From: Channallabes apus
Taxonomy: Eukaryota; Chordata; Actinopteri; Siluriformes; Clariidae
Assembly (NCBI GenBank): GCA_030522415.1
Contig: CM060112.1
Coordinates: 2,598,501 to 2,662,500 of the forward strand
DNA length: 64,000 bases
Direction: 5' to 3'
The notes under the pieces were generated by a model. That model saw only the letters and a list, made by a program, of their open reading frames with translations, had not been told where the DNA came from and did no database searches. Shown here in pieces: positions 11,937 through 23,600 of the stretch. Numbering within the stretch: the stretch's first letter is position 1; each line of letters starts with the position of its first letter. A program made the translations under genes and the position numbers.

Positions 11937-13556
11937 CAGTGGTGTGAAAAACTATTTGCCCCCTTCCTGATTTCTTATTCTTTTGCATGTTTGTTACACT
12001 TAAATGTTTCTGCTCATCAAAAACCGTTAACTATAAGTCAAAGATAACATAATTGAACACAAAATGCAGTTTTTAAATGAAGGTTTACATTATTAAGGGA
12101 GAAAAAAAACTCCAAATCTACATGGCCCTGTGTGAAAAAGTGATTGCCCCCCTTGTTAAAAAATAACTTAACTGTGGTTTATCACACCTGAGTTCAATTT
12201 CCGTAGTCACCCCCAGGCCTGATTACTGCCACACCTGTTTCAATCAAGAAATCACTTAAATAGGAGCTACCTGACACAGATAAGTAGACCAAAAGCACCT
12301 CAAAAGCTAGACATCATGCCAAGATCCAAAGAAATTCAGGAACAAATGAGAACAAAAGTAATTGAGATCTATCAGTCTGGTAAAGGTTATAAAGCCATTT
12401 CTAAAGCTTTGGGACTCCAGCGAACCACAGTGAGAGCCATTATCCACAAATGGCAAAAACATGGAACAGTGGTGAACCTTCCCAGGAGTGGCCGGCCGAC
12501 CAAAATTACCCCAAGAGCGCAGAGACAACTCATCCGAGAGGCCACAAAAGACCCCAGGACAACATCTAAAGAACTGCAGGCCTCACTTGCCTCAATTAAG
12601 GTCAGTGTTCACGACTCCACCATAAGAAAGAGACTGGGCAAAAACGGCCTGCATGGCAGATTTCCAAGGCGCAAACCACTTTTGAGCAAAAAGAACATTA
12701 AGGCTCGTCTCAATTTTGCTAAGAAACATCTCAATGATTGCCAAGACTTTTGGGAAAATACCTTGTGGACCGACGAGACAAAAGTTTAACTTTTTGGAAG
12801 GTGTGTGTCCCATTACATCTGGCGTAAAAGTAACACAGCATTTCAGAAAAAGAACATCATACCAACAGTAAAATATGGTGGTGGTAGTGTGATGGTCTGG
12901 GGTTGTTTTGCTGCTTCAGGACCTGGAAGGCTTGCTGTGATAGATGGAACCATGACTTCTACTGTCTACCAAAAAATCCTGAAGGAGAATGTCCGGCCAT
13001 CTGTTCGTCAACTCAAGCTGAAGCGATCTTGGGTGCTGCAGCAGGACAATGACCCAAAACACACCAGCAAATCCACCTCTGAATGGCTGAAGAAAAACAA
13101 AATGAAGACTTTGGAGTGGCCTAGTCAAAGTCCTGACCTGAATCCTATTGAGATGTTGTGGCATGACCTTAAAAAGGCGATTCATGCTAGAAAACCCTCA
13201 AATAAAGCTGAATTGCAACAATTCTGCAAAGATGAGTGGGCCAAAATTGCTCCAGAGCGCTGTAAAAGACTCGTTGCAAGTTATCGCAAACGCTTGATTG
13301 CAGTTATTGCTGCTAAGGGTGACCCAACCAGTTATTAGGTTCAGGGGGCAATTACTTTTTCACACAGGGCCATGTAGGTTTGGATTTTTTTTCTCCCTAA
13401 ATAATAAAACCCCTCCTTTAAAAACTGCATTTTGTGTTTACTTGTGTTATCTTTGACTAATAGTTAAATGTGTTTGATGATCAGAAACATTTTGTGTGAC
13501 AAACATGCAAAAGAATAAGAAATCAGGAGGGGGGCAAATAGTTTTTCACACCACTG
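11937..13556 (+). mobile_element. Tc1-like (DD34E) transposon, copy 1, nested in a LINE
   Basis: 1,620 bp with ends CAGTGGTGTGAAAAACT...CACACCACTG, TA target duplications at 11935-11936 and 13557-13558, and inverted repeats of about 200 bp. It splits the 3' UTR of the L2-type LINE: ATGTTGTAATGTA is on the left and TGTTAGGTCTATC resumes on the right. It is therefore younger than that LINE. Confidence 0.96.
12316..13338 (+). pseudogene. Tc1-like transposase, copy 1 (one nonsense codon)
   Basis: From MPRSKEIQEQMR the frame runs 157 codons to a TAA at 12787-12789, where copy 2 has GAA. It then continues in the same frame to 13338. Domains: HTH/paired DNA-binding region (residues 1-110) with the GRPTK linker, then DDE catalytic domain with WTDET, QQDNDPKHTSK and SPDLNPIEMLW. 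Total length of about 340 residues is normal for Tc1 transposases. The premature stop directly follows the first catalytic motif, so this copy is dead by a single visible change. Confidence 0.95.
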
Positions 13557-13757
13557 TATGTTAGGTCTATCTGTCTTGTCTATGCTAGCCAGCTAACTCG
13601 GCCTCTTTAGTTAGCTAGTTTAGTGTTTCTGTTAATTTATGTTGTAAGTTTATGCTGCATGTAGCACCTTGGACCTGCAGGAACATTGTTTCGTTTCACT
13701 GTGTACTGACTGTATATGGGTGAAATGACAATAAAGCCTTTGAACTTGAACTTGAAC

Positions 13758-15700
13758 AATTAGGCAAAATAAACATACGGTTTATTTCATAGATTTCTTA
13801 CAATAAATGGACCTGTTCTCAAAATACTTAACACTACGGTCTAAACCATTTATAAGCTGTACTATATTAATAATTAATAAGCTTTAATTACTAATCTTAG
13901 AGCATTTGGTCTCTTTGCATCGTATAATAACAAATTATCAGCGATCACAAGTCAGTTGGTTAATCAGTCAGTTAGTGAAGTGCTGTTTGTCGGTTAGTTC
14001 ACCCAAATCGTCAGCATACATATAAACCGAGTGGTGTGTACAACACTGAAGTTGCCCAGATTGCATGCTGGGACTGGAGGAGTAGGGACGGGGGCACGGG
14101 AGGAGGGTGAGAAGAGGTGGAGGATGCACAAAAACATCACTCTCTCTCTCTCTCTCTGAACTGAGAGCAATTCTTATAGTAAACCATTTATCATAGTAAA
14201 CTTGGAGCAGAAAGAAGATCTGAGGCCGGGAGAAGATACCAAAGGTGAGTAGAGTTATTGACCTGGTGAAACTCAACTGGAAATTCAGAACAAATAATAG
14301 AAGAAAGATTTTACAATCACTGTATTTTACCGTGGCCTGGTGTGCATGACTACCTGAACTACATGGCAGTTTATATATAAAATAGTTTAACTTTGCCCTA
14401 GGGTGTGCAACAATGCATGAGGGGCGTTCAAGTCAAAGCAAGACGTTTGATTTCACAGAATAACAGAAAACAGCTACTCTAATGCACTTATCCCAGTGTT
14501 TCACTAGTGCTTGGACACCATCAAGGTAGAAAGAGTGAGGTCAGGACTGTACTGGGAGCGTGGCGATAACTGTCACTGCGGAGTCCCTGCAATGTGCAAG
14601 AGTTTCTGAATTTGCACCATCCAAATGTTTTACTGCAGCTAAGAGTCTCATCACTGCACTGCGCTTGAAGCGTTCAGTAAATGTCATCCCGGGTTTGACT
14701 TAAATGCTGAGACAATGTCACAAGGTGTGTGGCTGTAACGAGACGGCGTGTCATGGGTATGTCACAATGCTGACACAACACTCATTGTGTTTTGGGATGT
14801 GTTCAGAGATGCACTCCTAACCAGACCAGTAACAGGCCAAGAAAGGTTCGGAATGTGGTGCGCGTGGTCACATGGGACAGTGATGTATTTTGAGATCTTT
14901 CACCACACTCGCACTTCATAATCCCTGTTTAAGGAGATCTTTCCAGCCTGGAGCTGGTGTATATTCATAACTCATGCATGAAAGGGAAACGCTTTTTTTG
15001 TGTGCCATGGAGAAGGAATGTGACGGCGTTCCAGCTGAAGCAGGTCAGAGTCGACATTCCTGTCTGGTTCCTCCCCAGATGCCTCGCTAGAGAATGTGTT
15101 CATATACTGACGGCGGCCAAGGTTTAGGATTTGCATTCAAACAGAGTGAGTGCGAGGTGTGAGTGAGCGATTGCTCTACTCGTTGTTTATGACGTTTATT
15201 TGCAGAACTTCGAAAGGTTCTGGAGCACGGACTCTTTGTGTTCTGGTTCTTCTGTGTTTGGAAAAAAAACCTAAATACACCGTGTCAGATCAACACGAAC
15301 ATCGAAAAAGCAGTTGGACCGACTCCATCTGAGCATCGATTCATTCATATAGATTAACTTAAACAGATGAACTCTAACAGAGCTGCAGATGAAGTGCGAG
15401 GTTTTAGAGCAGCCGAAAGATATGAAGTGAAACGGCAGACGACACGTCGAACTGATGGAATTTCAGAGTCCATTACGCAGGAGCGCTGGAGGAGGGAGCA
15501 GACCGGACGTTAAACGATCAGAATTTAGCATCGCAGCATCAGACCTGTCTGTGAGGAGCCTTATTGCATTAGGACAGTGTGGAGGAAGACGAAGACGAAG
15601 ACGAGCAGGGAACAGAAAATCAATGCAGCTGAGTTTCTCTTTTTGACACAGAGAAATATATTTGCTCACTTGGTCTGCCACGCTCTCTCTCTCTCACACA

Positions 15701-15739
<39 letters not shown>

Positions 15740-16100
15740 TCATCATCATCATCATCATCCGTCTGATCCATCTATGAGACACATCTCTGTCTGCTTCTGC
15801 TCTCTTCCCCATCACAAAACTGACAATCTGGCAACCAACAGCGAGGGGTGATGAAATACAGAAAGAAACACGAGACTCGATCAGAACTGGTTTAAAGACA
15901 ATCGCTGTCCCGGAACCAGATCATCATACAGCATGAAGCATCAGTGTGAAAACCAGAACAATCACTGTGTCTAAATATTAGGGGCTGCATCATCATCATC
16001 ATCATCATCATCATCATTGATGGTTAAGGTTCACTTTTTTGTGCCTTTGGCTCTTACAGCACAGTGATTTGTTCAAATGTACCAGAGCACAAGCTCAGCC
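13758..16100. other. Mostly unique non-coding DNA
   Basis: A CT tract at 14140-14157, a GAAGAC-type patch at 15583-15603 and CA/TCA tracts. Only a possible mariner remnant at 14.4-14.7 kb. Confidence 0.55.
14410..14720. repeat. Possible mariner-type remnant
   Basis: Opens with AGGGGCGTTCAAGTCAAAGC, a motif that recurs at 27567-27590 (GGCATTCAAGTCAAACC) and that I associate with fish mariner-like copies. No transposase motif could be read. Confidence 0.25.
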
Positions 16101-16102
16101 AG

Positions 16103-16195
16103 GATACAGCGCCCCCTGGAGCAGATAAAGGTATTGCCCAAGGGCTCAACAGCGGCAGCTTGGCGATGGGGCTCGAACCCTGCCTCATCATCATC
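16103..16195 (+). repeat. Short interspersed fragment
   Basis: Includes TTGCCCAAGGGCTCAACAGCGGCAGCTTGGCGATGGGGCTCGAACC, a widespread fish repeat fragment with a B-box-like complement. Too short to classify. Confidence 0.4.
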
Positions 16196-16603
16196 ACCAT
16201 ATTTTAAAATGAAAAATGGAAACAATGAAACAGGATACAGGTGCAAAATCACCAACAGGTAAGAAGGAAATAAAAAAGGGGGAAAAAGAAAGAAAGAAAG
16301 TTTGACCGAGAAGCAGGAACTCCAGACCACGCTGTTAGAACAACAGGAACACACTTATAGAAACCTCAAGCAACCCATTTTCCTAACATATCAAAAAACT
16401 AAATCTTCTTATCTGCCCAAAATGTTTATTTTTACACAGAAACCATTTTTTTAAATGTACACCACACTGTTGTGTTCTTTAAAGGGTGTTTATGAGGGTA
16501 TTAACCATCCTGAATGTCTCAGTGGACCACAAAGTTCAGTTCTCTTTCTTAAACACTCTGTTCATTTTCATATCATTAAAACATTTTCAGACAAATTGGT
16601 TCC

Positions 16604-16885
16604 TCAATAGGTGGTATAGGTGAGGGGCGTACCGCGTGCGCACAGTGGCCTCGCACCTCCAGGGTCGAGGGGTCGAGTCCCATCTCAGGTCTGTGTGTGT
16701 GCATTTTGGATGTTCTGTCCATGATTTGTGGCTTTCCCTGTAGTGTGTGAGTGTGTCTGTACATGTGCCCTGAGACGCATCAGCACCCTGTCCAGAGTGT
16801 CCAACACCACCTGCCTCGAGTCCCCTAGGACAGGGGGCCTCCCGCGACCCTGTACAGGATAAGTGTCCATCATCCATTCATTACC
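16604..16885 (+). repeat. SINE copy (same family as 35.65 kb), diverged
   Basis: Contains CTCGCACCTCCAGGGTCGAGG with a B-box-like GGGGTCGAGTCCC, the TCTGTGTGTGTGCATTTTGG segment, CACCCTGTCCAG and a (TCCAT)-like end. The middle section with the CCCACAGTCCAAAG motif is missing. Confidence 0.6.
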
Positions 16886-17065
16886 TGTAGCACTTCTACA
16901 CACCCTGTGGGGACTCTGAGGGTGTGGATCCTGTCCCAGACACAAGGTGGAGTGCCAACCTATCACAGGGCACACGTGCACGCATGGGAACCATGGGAAA
17001 CGCCACTCACTCAGATTACAGCGCAGGTGAGATTCAAACCCCGAGCCCTGGAGGTGTGAGGTGAC
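16886..17065 (-). repeat. SINE copy in inverted orientation
   Basis: Minus-strand head with CACCTCCAGGGCTCGGGGTTTGAATC next to body sequence GTTGGCACTCCACC. It lies tail to tail with the plus-strand copy at 16604-16885. Confidence 0.5.
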
Positions 17066-17264
17066 ATTTATTGACCAAAAGTTAAAGCAGTGATTTAATC
17101 TTTACATATGATGTGTGTAGGTTTTATATCCTCTTTGCTGCAACAGTGACATCATACCGGTCTGTAAAGAGGGACGAATGAGTGCCGGCGTGACCGACCG
17201 CGGGGTGACCCCACTGACTCTGAATGAGGTCCATGAGCTTTTTTATATCACCACACCCAGCAAC

Positions 17265-17271
17265 AGACAGA

Positions 17272-17308
<37 letters not shown>
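17265..17308 (+). repeat. (GA)n microsatellite
   Basis: CAGAGAGAGAGAGAGACAGAGAG-type run in two blocks. Other dinucleotide tracts in the window include (CA)n at 15697-15737 and (GT)n at 2073-2099, 24093-24117, 27181-27225, 30690-30720, 44546-44566, 55896-55929 and 56180-56208. Confidence 0.9.
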
Positions 17309-18449
17309 TGTTAGATAACCGAGAGCGGAGGTGATGGTCCGTCGGCGTTCAGTATCACACTCTCGCGTTCAGCAGGCCTACGCTGACAGCTCGAGTGATG
17401 AAGTGTGATCTAACACTCTCTCTCTGCTCATCAGTAGCGTGCCGTGTCAACTCCGCACAGATGGGAGCTTTTTCCTTTTAATCCATTACGTCCTCCTCTT
17501 AACTGGCGGAAATATCCCAGAATCCCCACGGGCTCGTGTTCTGAAACAGAAACGCCTCATTTCAGCACCTCATTACTTACACACCAGCTTATAGATTTTT
17601 TTTTTTTATATCTCTTTTTGCACGCTGAACCGACGTGCTGTCGAATTCCCATCCGAACAGGAAACCCATTTTGGTTTGTCCATCACTATCCAATCAGCCT
17701 TTTATTTCACAGGCTGTACAATTAGAAATCGCGTGTCAGTAGTAATTTGGTGCTCGCGGAGGTCTGTAATTGTCTAGTAGCTGTTAGACGTAGAAGGATA
17801 ATCCCTGTGTTTTTATCAGCCGAGTTTAGATGCAGCGTGATAGAAGAAGAGAAAGTTCTCGGTGCTAGAGCTTCATCCCGCCAGATGTATTAGAGAAGGA
17901 AATGATAAAAAATAAATAAAAGCTGGCGAGAGTCACATCTGTCAACTTTCATGAAGAATTTTAAGCAGCCGCGTTATTGGACATTTCAAATAAACCGACA
18001 AAAAGACGAATGAAAGAACGAGTTGCAAAACTTCTTTTTCATAAGAAGCGTCTCCATGCTGCGCTGGTTCTGCTGAGAACGCTCTTCAGCACTCCAGAGA
18101 GTCAGCGCGCAGTCGGACGCTAACTTTTGATTCAGTTTCGGCTTTCGGTGCATCACGCAAAATTCCGTTTCTTCCTCCAATGTTTTTAATATAGTGTACA
18201 TTACCTGTCTAGAGTCTGAGTTAATATTTACTGTAAATCATGTAACACCGAACTAGTTCAGGCATATTTCCATTATGTTTTCTTTCATAAAGTTAACGTC
18301 TTTGTTAGCAAAATCGTGAAAATGCAGAAATTCTACAAACAGGCGTGATCACTTCAGCCATAACAAATCTGTTCATTAATTAAATAAATATTATTTTGTA
18401 TTCAGTATTTTCCTACTCATACTAAAGACTGCATTAGATAAGATTCAAT
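17309..18449. other. No gene seen
   Basis: Relatively unique sequence, without readable exons or transposon motifs. Confidence 0.55.
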
Positions 18450-18592
18450 GACTCCGGTTTCCTCCAACAGTCCAAAGACATGCAGATTAGGCTAATTGGT
18501 GTCCCGTAGTGTGTGTGTGTGTGTGTGCAATGGATCATCACCCTGTCCTGGGTGAACCCTGCCTAAAGTCCCCTAGAATACGCCAATGTTAA
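18450..18592 (+). repeat. SINE body fragment
   Basis: Has GGTTTCCTCCAACAGTCCAAAGACATGCAG, a (TG)n stretch and CACCCTGTCCTGGGTG..CCCTGCC, the body of the 35.65-kb SINE family without its head. A similar smaller piece is at 1470-1660. Confidence 0.55.
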
Positions 18593-19194
18593 TTCTACTT
18601 GATATTTTTTTTGTTCATTGTTTGTTTTTAAGCTTACCTGTTTATAGGTGTCATACTGGGCGGGGTGAAGGGTGTCAGGGGCGTGACTAACACTAACAAG
18701 CATTCTGAACCACAACACGGTTTCTCTCATCCACATAAACTGGGTTTTCACATTCCTGTACGACTTTTACATTCATAAACGAACCTGGAAGATTGTTTTG
18801 AACACAACTGAACTGAGTTCATGTTCAGCAGAGCCTCTGCTTCACTGAATAACCCACAACTTTTAATGGTCATGTAATGGACACCTGGATCAGGTGACAC
18901 CAGATTTCACCAGGACTCCTACTGATGTGTCAGCTGTTCCACCTCTACACTCAGGTTCCTCACACAAAAACAGGACTAACTGAGGCCTTGTAGAGAAACA
19001 AAACATAAAGCATGGTTTCTGAAACATTCATTGAAATTCTTAGGCACACTAAAAAAAACAAAAAAGACAACAACAACTACAAACCATTTAACATCTACAC
19101 ACCATTAACATGTACACATATTATAAATAAATAATATGTGTAAATATTTTTTCTGGGTGGCTCCAACATAATTTTATTTAAAAAACAGTTGCAA

Positions 19195-19627
19195 GTGGCG
19201 CAGTGGTAAAGTTCTCGCCCTACTATCCGGAGATGCGAGGTTCGATTCCCGGGTGATGCTGTAACCTCTCGCAGCCGGAGGTCTAGAGAGAGCTGATTGG
19301 CCGAGCTCTCTCAGAGGGGAGGGATGAGAGGTACTTTGTGCTCCCACATTAATCACGGCTCTACAGCCAATCAGGGGCATCTGTGAGCTCATGCACACGG
19401 AAGGAGCGTATAGCGCTGTCCTCCGAGTGTGTTACTCCGCCCCTAACGGTGCGTGAGCGAGCAGTTCGAAAAGATGCAGTCGGCTGGCGTCACGTGGTTC
19501 GGAGGAAACATGTGATAGTCTTCGGCCCTCCCGACTGAGTGGTAGTAGTAGCCTTAATGTGGAGCCCCCTAGTGACGGGGAGGAATTGGACACCACTAAA
19601 TTAGAGAGAAAATCGGGGGGGGGGAAA
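19195..19627 (+). mobile_element. tRNA-headed SINE, second copy of the 443-bp family
   Basis: Same structure and sequence blocks as the copy at 2385-2827, starting at the A box (GTGGCGCAGTGG; the first ~10 bp are missing) and ending at the G/A-rich tail. Flanks match over 11 of 12 bases (AAACAGTTGCAA / AAACACTTGCAA), a slightly decayed target duplication. Internally it has an 11-bp segment (AACATGTGATA) missing from the first copy. Confidence 0.85.
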
Positions 19628-19714
19628 AAACACTTGCAAAGAGAAAAAAAGGTGATTGATGTCGTTGACGACGCAGTCGACCTTTTCTCATGTGCTGTCT
19701 CACGCTGTCTCCTT

Positions 19715-20640
19715 AGTTCAATTCAATTCAATTCAGTTTTATTTGTATAGCGCTTTTAACAATTGACATTGTCTCAAAACAGCTTTACACAATCAAAAGA
19801 ATTATTTAAGTTTGTATGGAATGTGAGTGTGCATGAATCAAAATGTTCAGATAGTCCCTGGTGAGCAAGCCCGAGGGCGACAGTGGCAAGGAAAAACTCC
19901 CTGAGATGGTAATAGGAAGAAACCTTGAGAGGAACCAGACTCGACAGGGAACCCATCCTCATCTGGGTGAAACAGGTAGCAGGAAATGATCTGCATTTAT
20001 ACAGTGTTAGGTTCAGCTATAATAGTTGATGTTAATTGATGTTATAATAGTTGATGTAAAATGGAGTCCAGTAGTTATTCGAGACTCAGATAGACTTGTA
20101 GAAAGTTCCAGTCCTGAACTATCGAATTGTCAAGTCCTCAGAGAAACAGCTGACCACACCAGTCGAGGCCAGAACCGTCTTCTAAGTAGAGAGAATCATC
20201 CCCAGACACCAGACGCATCCTAAAGAGACACACGGGGCATCCATGCGATGAGACCTCCAACCAGAAACCGGGCACCAGGATGGATCAGACAGGTCCGGAG
20301 GGCAGAGGGAGTCTGGATCACTGGCAGCTCAGGAACCACATGTGTAGCTCGACAGAGAGAGAGAGAGAAAGAGTGAATGGGGGAGACAGGGGGAGAGAGG
20401 AAAGAGAAAGAGGGGGAGGAAGAGAAGAGGAGGAGAGATTGCAATTAGGTATGGTCACAGTCACAATGTCTAATGTGAATGTATATTTACTGTAGAGTGT
20501 AAGCAGGGACTCCGGCAGGACTAACTATGACAGCATAACTAAAAGGGAGAGCCAGAAGGAAACACAAACATGAGGGGGAACTGAGATGTAAAGCAAACAA
20601 TCACCTCACCGTCAACAAACCTGAGTGATCAAATGAGACT
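19715..20640 (+). repeat. High-copy fish repeat, class unresolved
   Basis: Starts with (TTCAA)n, then TTTTATTTGTATAGCGCTTTTAACAATTGACATTGTCTCAAAACAGCTTTACAC and GTGAGCAAGCCCGAGGGCGACAGTGGCAAGG, phrases that I recognise as recurring across fish genomes. It includes a GA-rich stretch at 20355-20435 and ends with a section containing GACTAACTATGACAGC. No coding potential. Confidence 0.5.
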
Positions 20641-23600
20641 GAGGATTTAGTGACTGCATCAAAGTCATTCAGAATTGCCTCTGAACTTCCGATTGGTCAG
20701 AAGTTGTTGATTAATTCTCTAGAACAGCAGCTTAGACAGCAGCACAGGCAGTTTGAATAAGTCGTTGTTTCTATAGTAACAGCTCATTCACAGGTACATG
20801 TAGGCCAAATGCCTGACTGTATAAATGAATTGAGAAAAGTGATAAGATGCTGTAAGTGTTTTTGTTTGTAAGGAGTCTCCAGTGTCAGAGCGTTGTAACA
20901 GTCAGGGCTGAACCTGAAACCAGGTCTATCCAGCATCTTAAATACAGAAGAGTTTACACTTTAAGAAAAATGAAAAATCATGACCTTTGTGTGGAATCTG
21001 TAACTTTGATGATTGATTTCCTGTGCCTGCGTTCCCCCAAGGGTTTTAATCATTTCCAATGTCCTAGTTTTAACCAAAGATGTAAAGATTTATAAGCATT
21101 TGACTTTTCTCTCCCCGCGTCGGATTGATATAAAGACAGATCCGTGCTGTCATGTTTATGATCAACAGTCTGACTTCATTGCTGTGAGGATTAGACAGCG
21201 CTCCCACGCCTCCAACAATACACAGATGTAAAAGAATGAAGGCCGGTGGGCGGGTGTTAGCTTGTAATCTCTGCAGCACTTAGTGAAGCTGATTACGGCA
21301 CAGAGGTGTGTTTGACAGTAATGATGGATCGTCATTTCTCTCTCGCATGTTTTTCGATCGCACTCAGCGGCGCTTTTCATTTCAGTCTCATTACAATTAA
21401 AGCCTCTCTTTAATGCCGCCGAGGTTTTCGCTCTTGTTTAATTAACCGCGCCACGTTCTCTTACGCGTACGGGAGAACACAAAACACACACCACGCCATA
21501 AATCATAACGTTCCCAACACGTGTTAGTGACGCGGACGCTCACACACACATACACACACACACCTCATTAAAACCAATGTACTATTAAATAATTCAGGAG
21601 CTCCTGCTTTTGTTCTAACTGCTGATCCGGGGGAATTTAAACGCTCCGATCCGTTTCAGCTCGTCAGCGTGAGTGGCTGATTAAAGAAAAAGGGTTTAAG
21701 CAGCACTTCTGACCTGTAATGTGAGATCATTCCGGAGTTCCCCCGAACAAAGGAAAAGCAAAATGAATCGAAGTAATTAACTTTATAATTGATTGCATTA
21801 TTATTATTTTTTTCAGTGTAAAGCTGAGAGAGTTTTAAGCAGGCTCAGCACAAACCGCACGCGTAGACACAAAGCAGCCGAACAGCGGGCCGGTTTAGCT
21901 GGAGGCTACCTGTGTTTAATTACAGCAGAACTGAGCAGCGAGTCTCTCACCGGACCTTTAATCAGTCCATCAGGAGCCACAGCACACCACTGAGAGACTC
22001 GAGGAGAGAGAGAGACAAAAAAAGAAACATGCACACTAGTATTACTGTCACTGATTTCTGTTTATTTAATTTTGTAACAAAACTTAAAAAAAAAAAAAAA
22101 CTCAACCATACCAATTGTCCCATATTTGCACGTAGGATAGTTTATGGAAAATATACAATATACTGTCATTTAAAAACTATATTAAAGGTCAGATATTACG
22201 CAAAATTCACTGGCTTGTTCCTCAGCTCTTCTGTTCTCTGGAGGGGGTGTGGCTCAGCAGTAGCTCATTTGCATAGACACAGAAACAGTGTGTTTGGGAG
22301 AGGAGTGAAACAGAGGGAGACTGAGGAATACAGAAATGAATAAATCATAAAAAAAAAAAAATTTTTAAATTCAACTCCATGGATTTATTTCTTAATTGTG
22401 ATGTATTTGCATGTACTATGTTGTGCATAAGTATTCACCTCCTTGAACTGTTACCACGAGCAACTGAAACAATTAAGAGTTTCATCAATTTCTTTGCATA
22501 AAAATAGCGTATACTATTGAACTGGATGGATAAATCTCCCAAATATAAGCAGCAAAACTATTTACAAATAAAGGCATAGAATGTGTGATTGCATAAGTAT
22601 TCACTCCCTCTCTTCCCAGCAATAAAAACTCCTAAGCGTTTAACTGGAGGTGACTTCATGCATCAAGTGATCTCAGTAGGATTTTTTTTAAGAAAACATG
22701 CCTATAGAACCATAAAAGACTAAACAGAGATCAAAACAAGAAAGTTCTGAAAGCAACAATAAAAAAAACAATAAGAGCACAGTATAGCCACGCCCCTGCC
22801 TCGGCCACCACAGCCTCGAGTGATCAAGGGACACCAGGTGAAAGTATGGGAGTGTGTACTTCATCCAGTGAAGAATAAACAGTAATTAAAAATGGCTGAA
22901 CTCATTAAATAAATTTATACATTTTATCTATATAAGTGTTATAATGTATTTCATATGTCTGCAACATCTAACAAAATAATAAACAAAATTTTCTGAAATC
23001 AGATTTTCTGGCTCTACCCAGGCCCAGTTTGGCGGCATGCCTAATGTTTTGGAGGTAAACCAAGGATGTGATTAGGTTTGAGAAGAATTAAAAAAATCCA
23101 TCTTTGCTCTGAATTAAAAAAGAAATACTTATCAATTAATAAAACAGGAATAAAAGGAGCCATGTGGAGACTGGCTGATGGCCGAATTAAAGCTCGACCC
23201 AGATGCCATATTTTTTCCCCAAGATTTCTTTAAAACAGAGAATTGGCTTCAAAAAGTGGAGTGAAATGGGAATTGTATTCCCTTGGTCACAGCGAGGATC
23301 TTTAATGAGCCGTCTCTGTGTCTCCGTCTCTCTACTCATGTTCACTCTTAAATAAAGAATGGAGAGGAGACTTAGAAGAAAAATCAGAAGGACTTTATTT
23401 TGCAAGATTTGTAAAATATTTATATGCAAGTCTTAGATGAGTCCAAGAGCCACCCAGCACAGGGTAATGTTCTTCATCTCCAGGTCTTTTGGTCTTTATT
23501 TCAGTTCATTACAAAGCAATGTTAAGCATTACTGTCATCATCATCATCATCATCAACATCATCATCATCACTACTACCAGGATCACAATCACCCCATCAT

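Larger units (their letters stand above)
9505..13757 (+). mobile_element. 5'-truncated L2-type LINE (interrupted by Tc1 copy 1)
   Basis: Begins inside the apurinic endonuclease domain ([17 protein letters not shown]), covers the reverse transcriptase and C-terminal region, then a 3' UTR that ends after the Tc1 element with ACAATAAAGCCTTTGAAC and short TTGAAC repeats at 13757. Such terminal repeats are usual for L2/CR1-related LINEs. Clade assignment is from protein style only. Confidence 0.88.
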
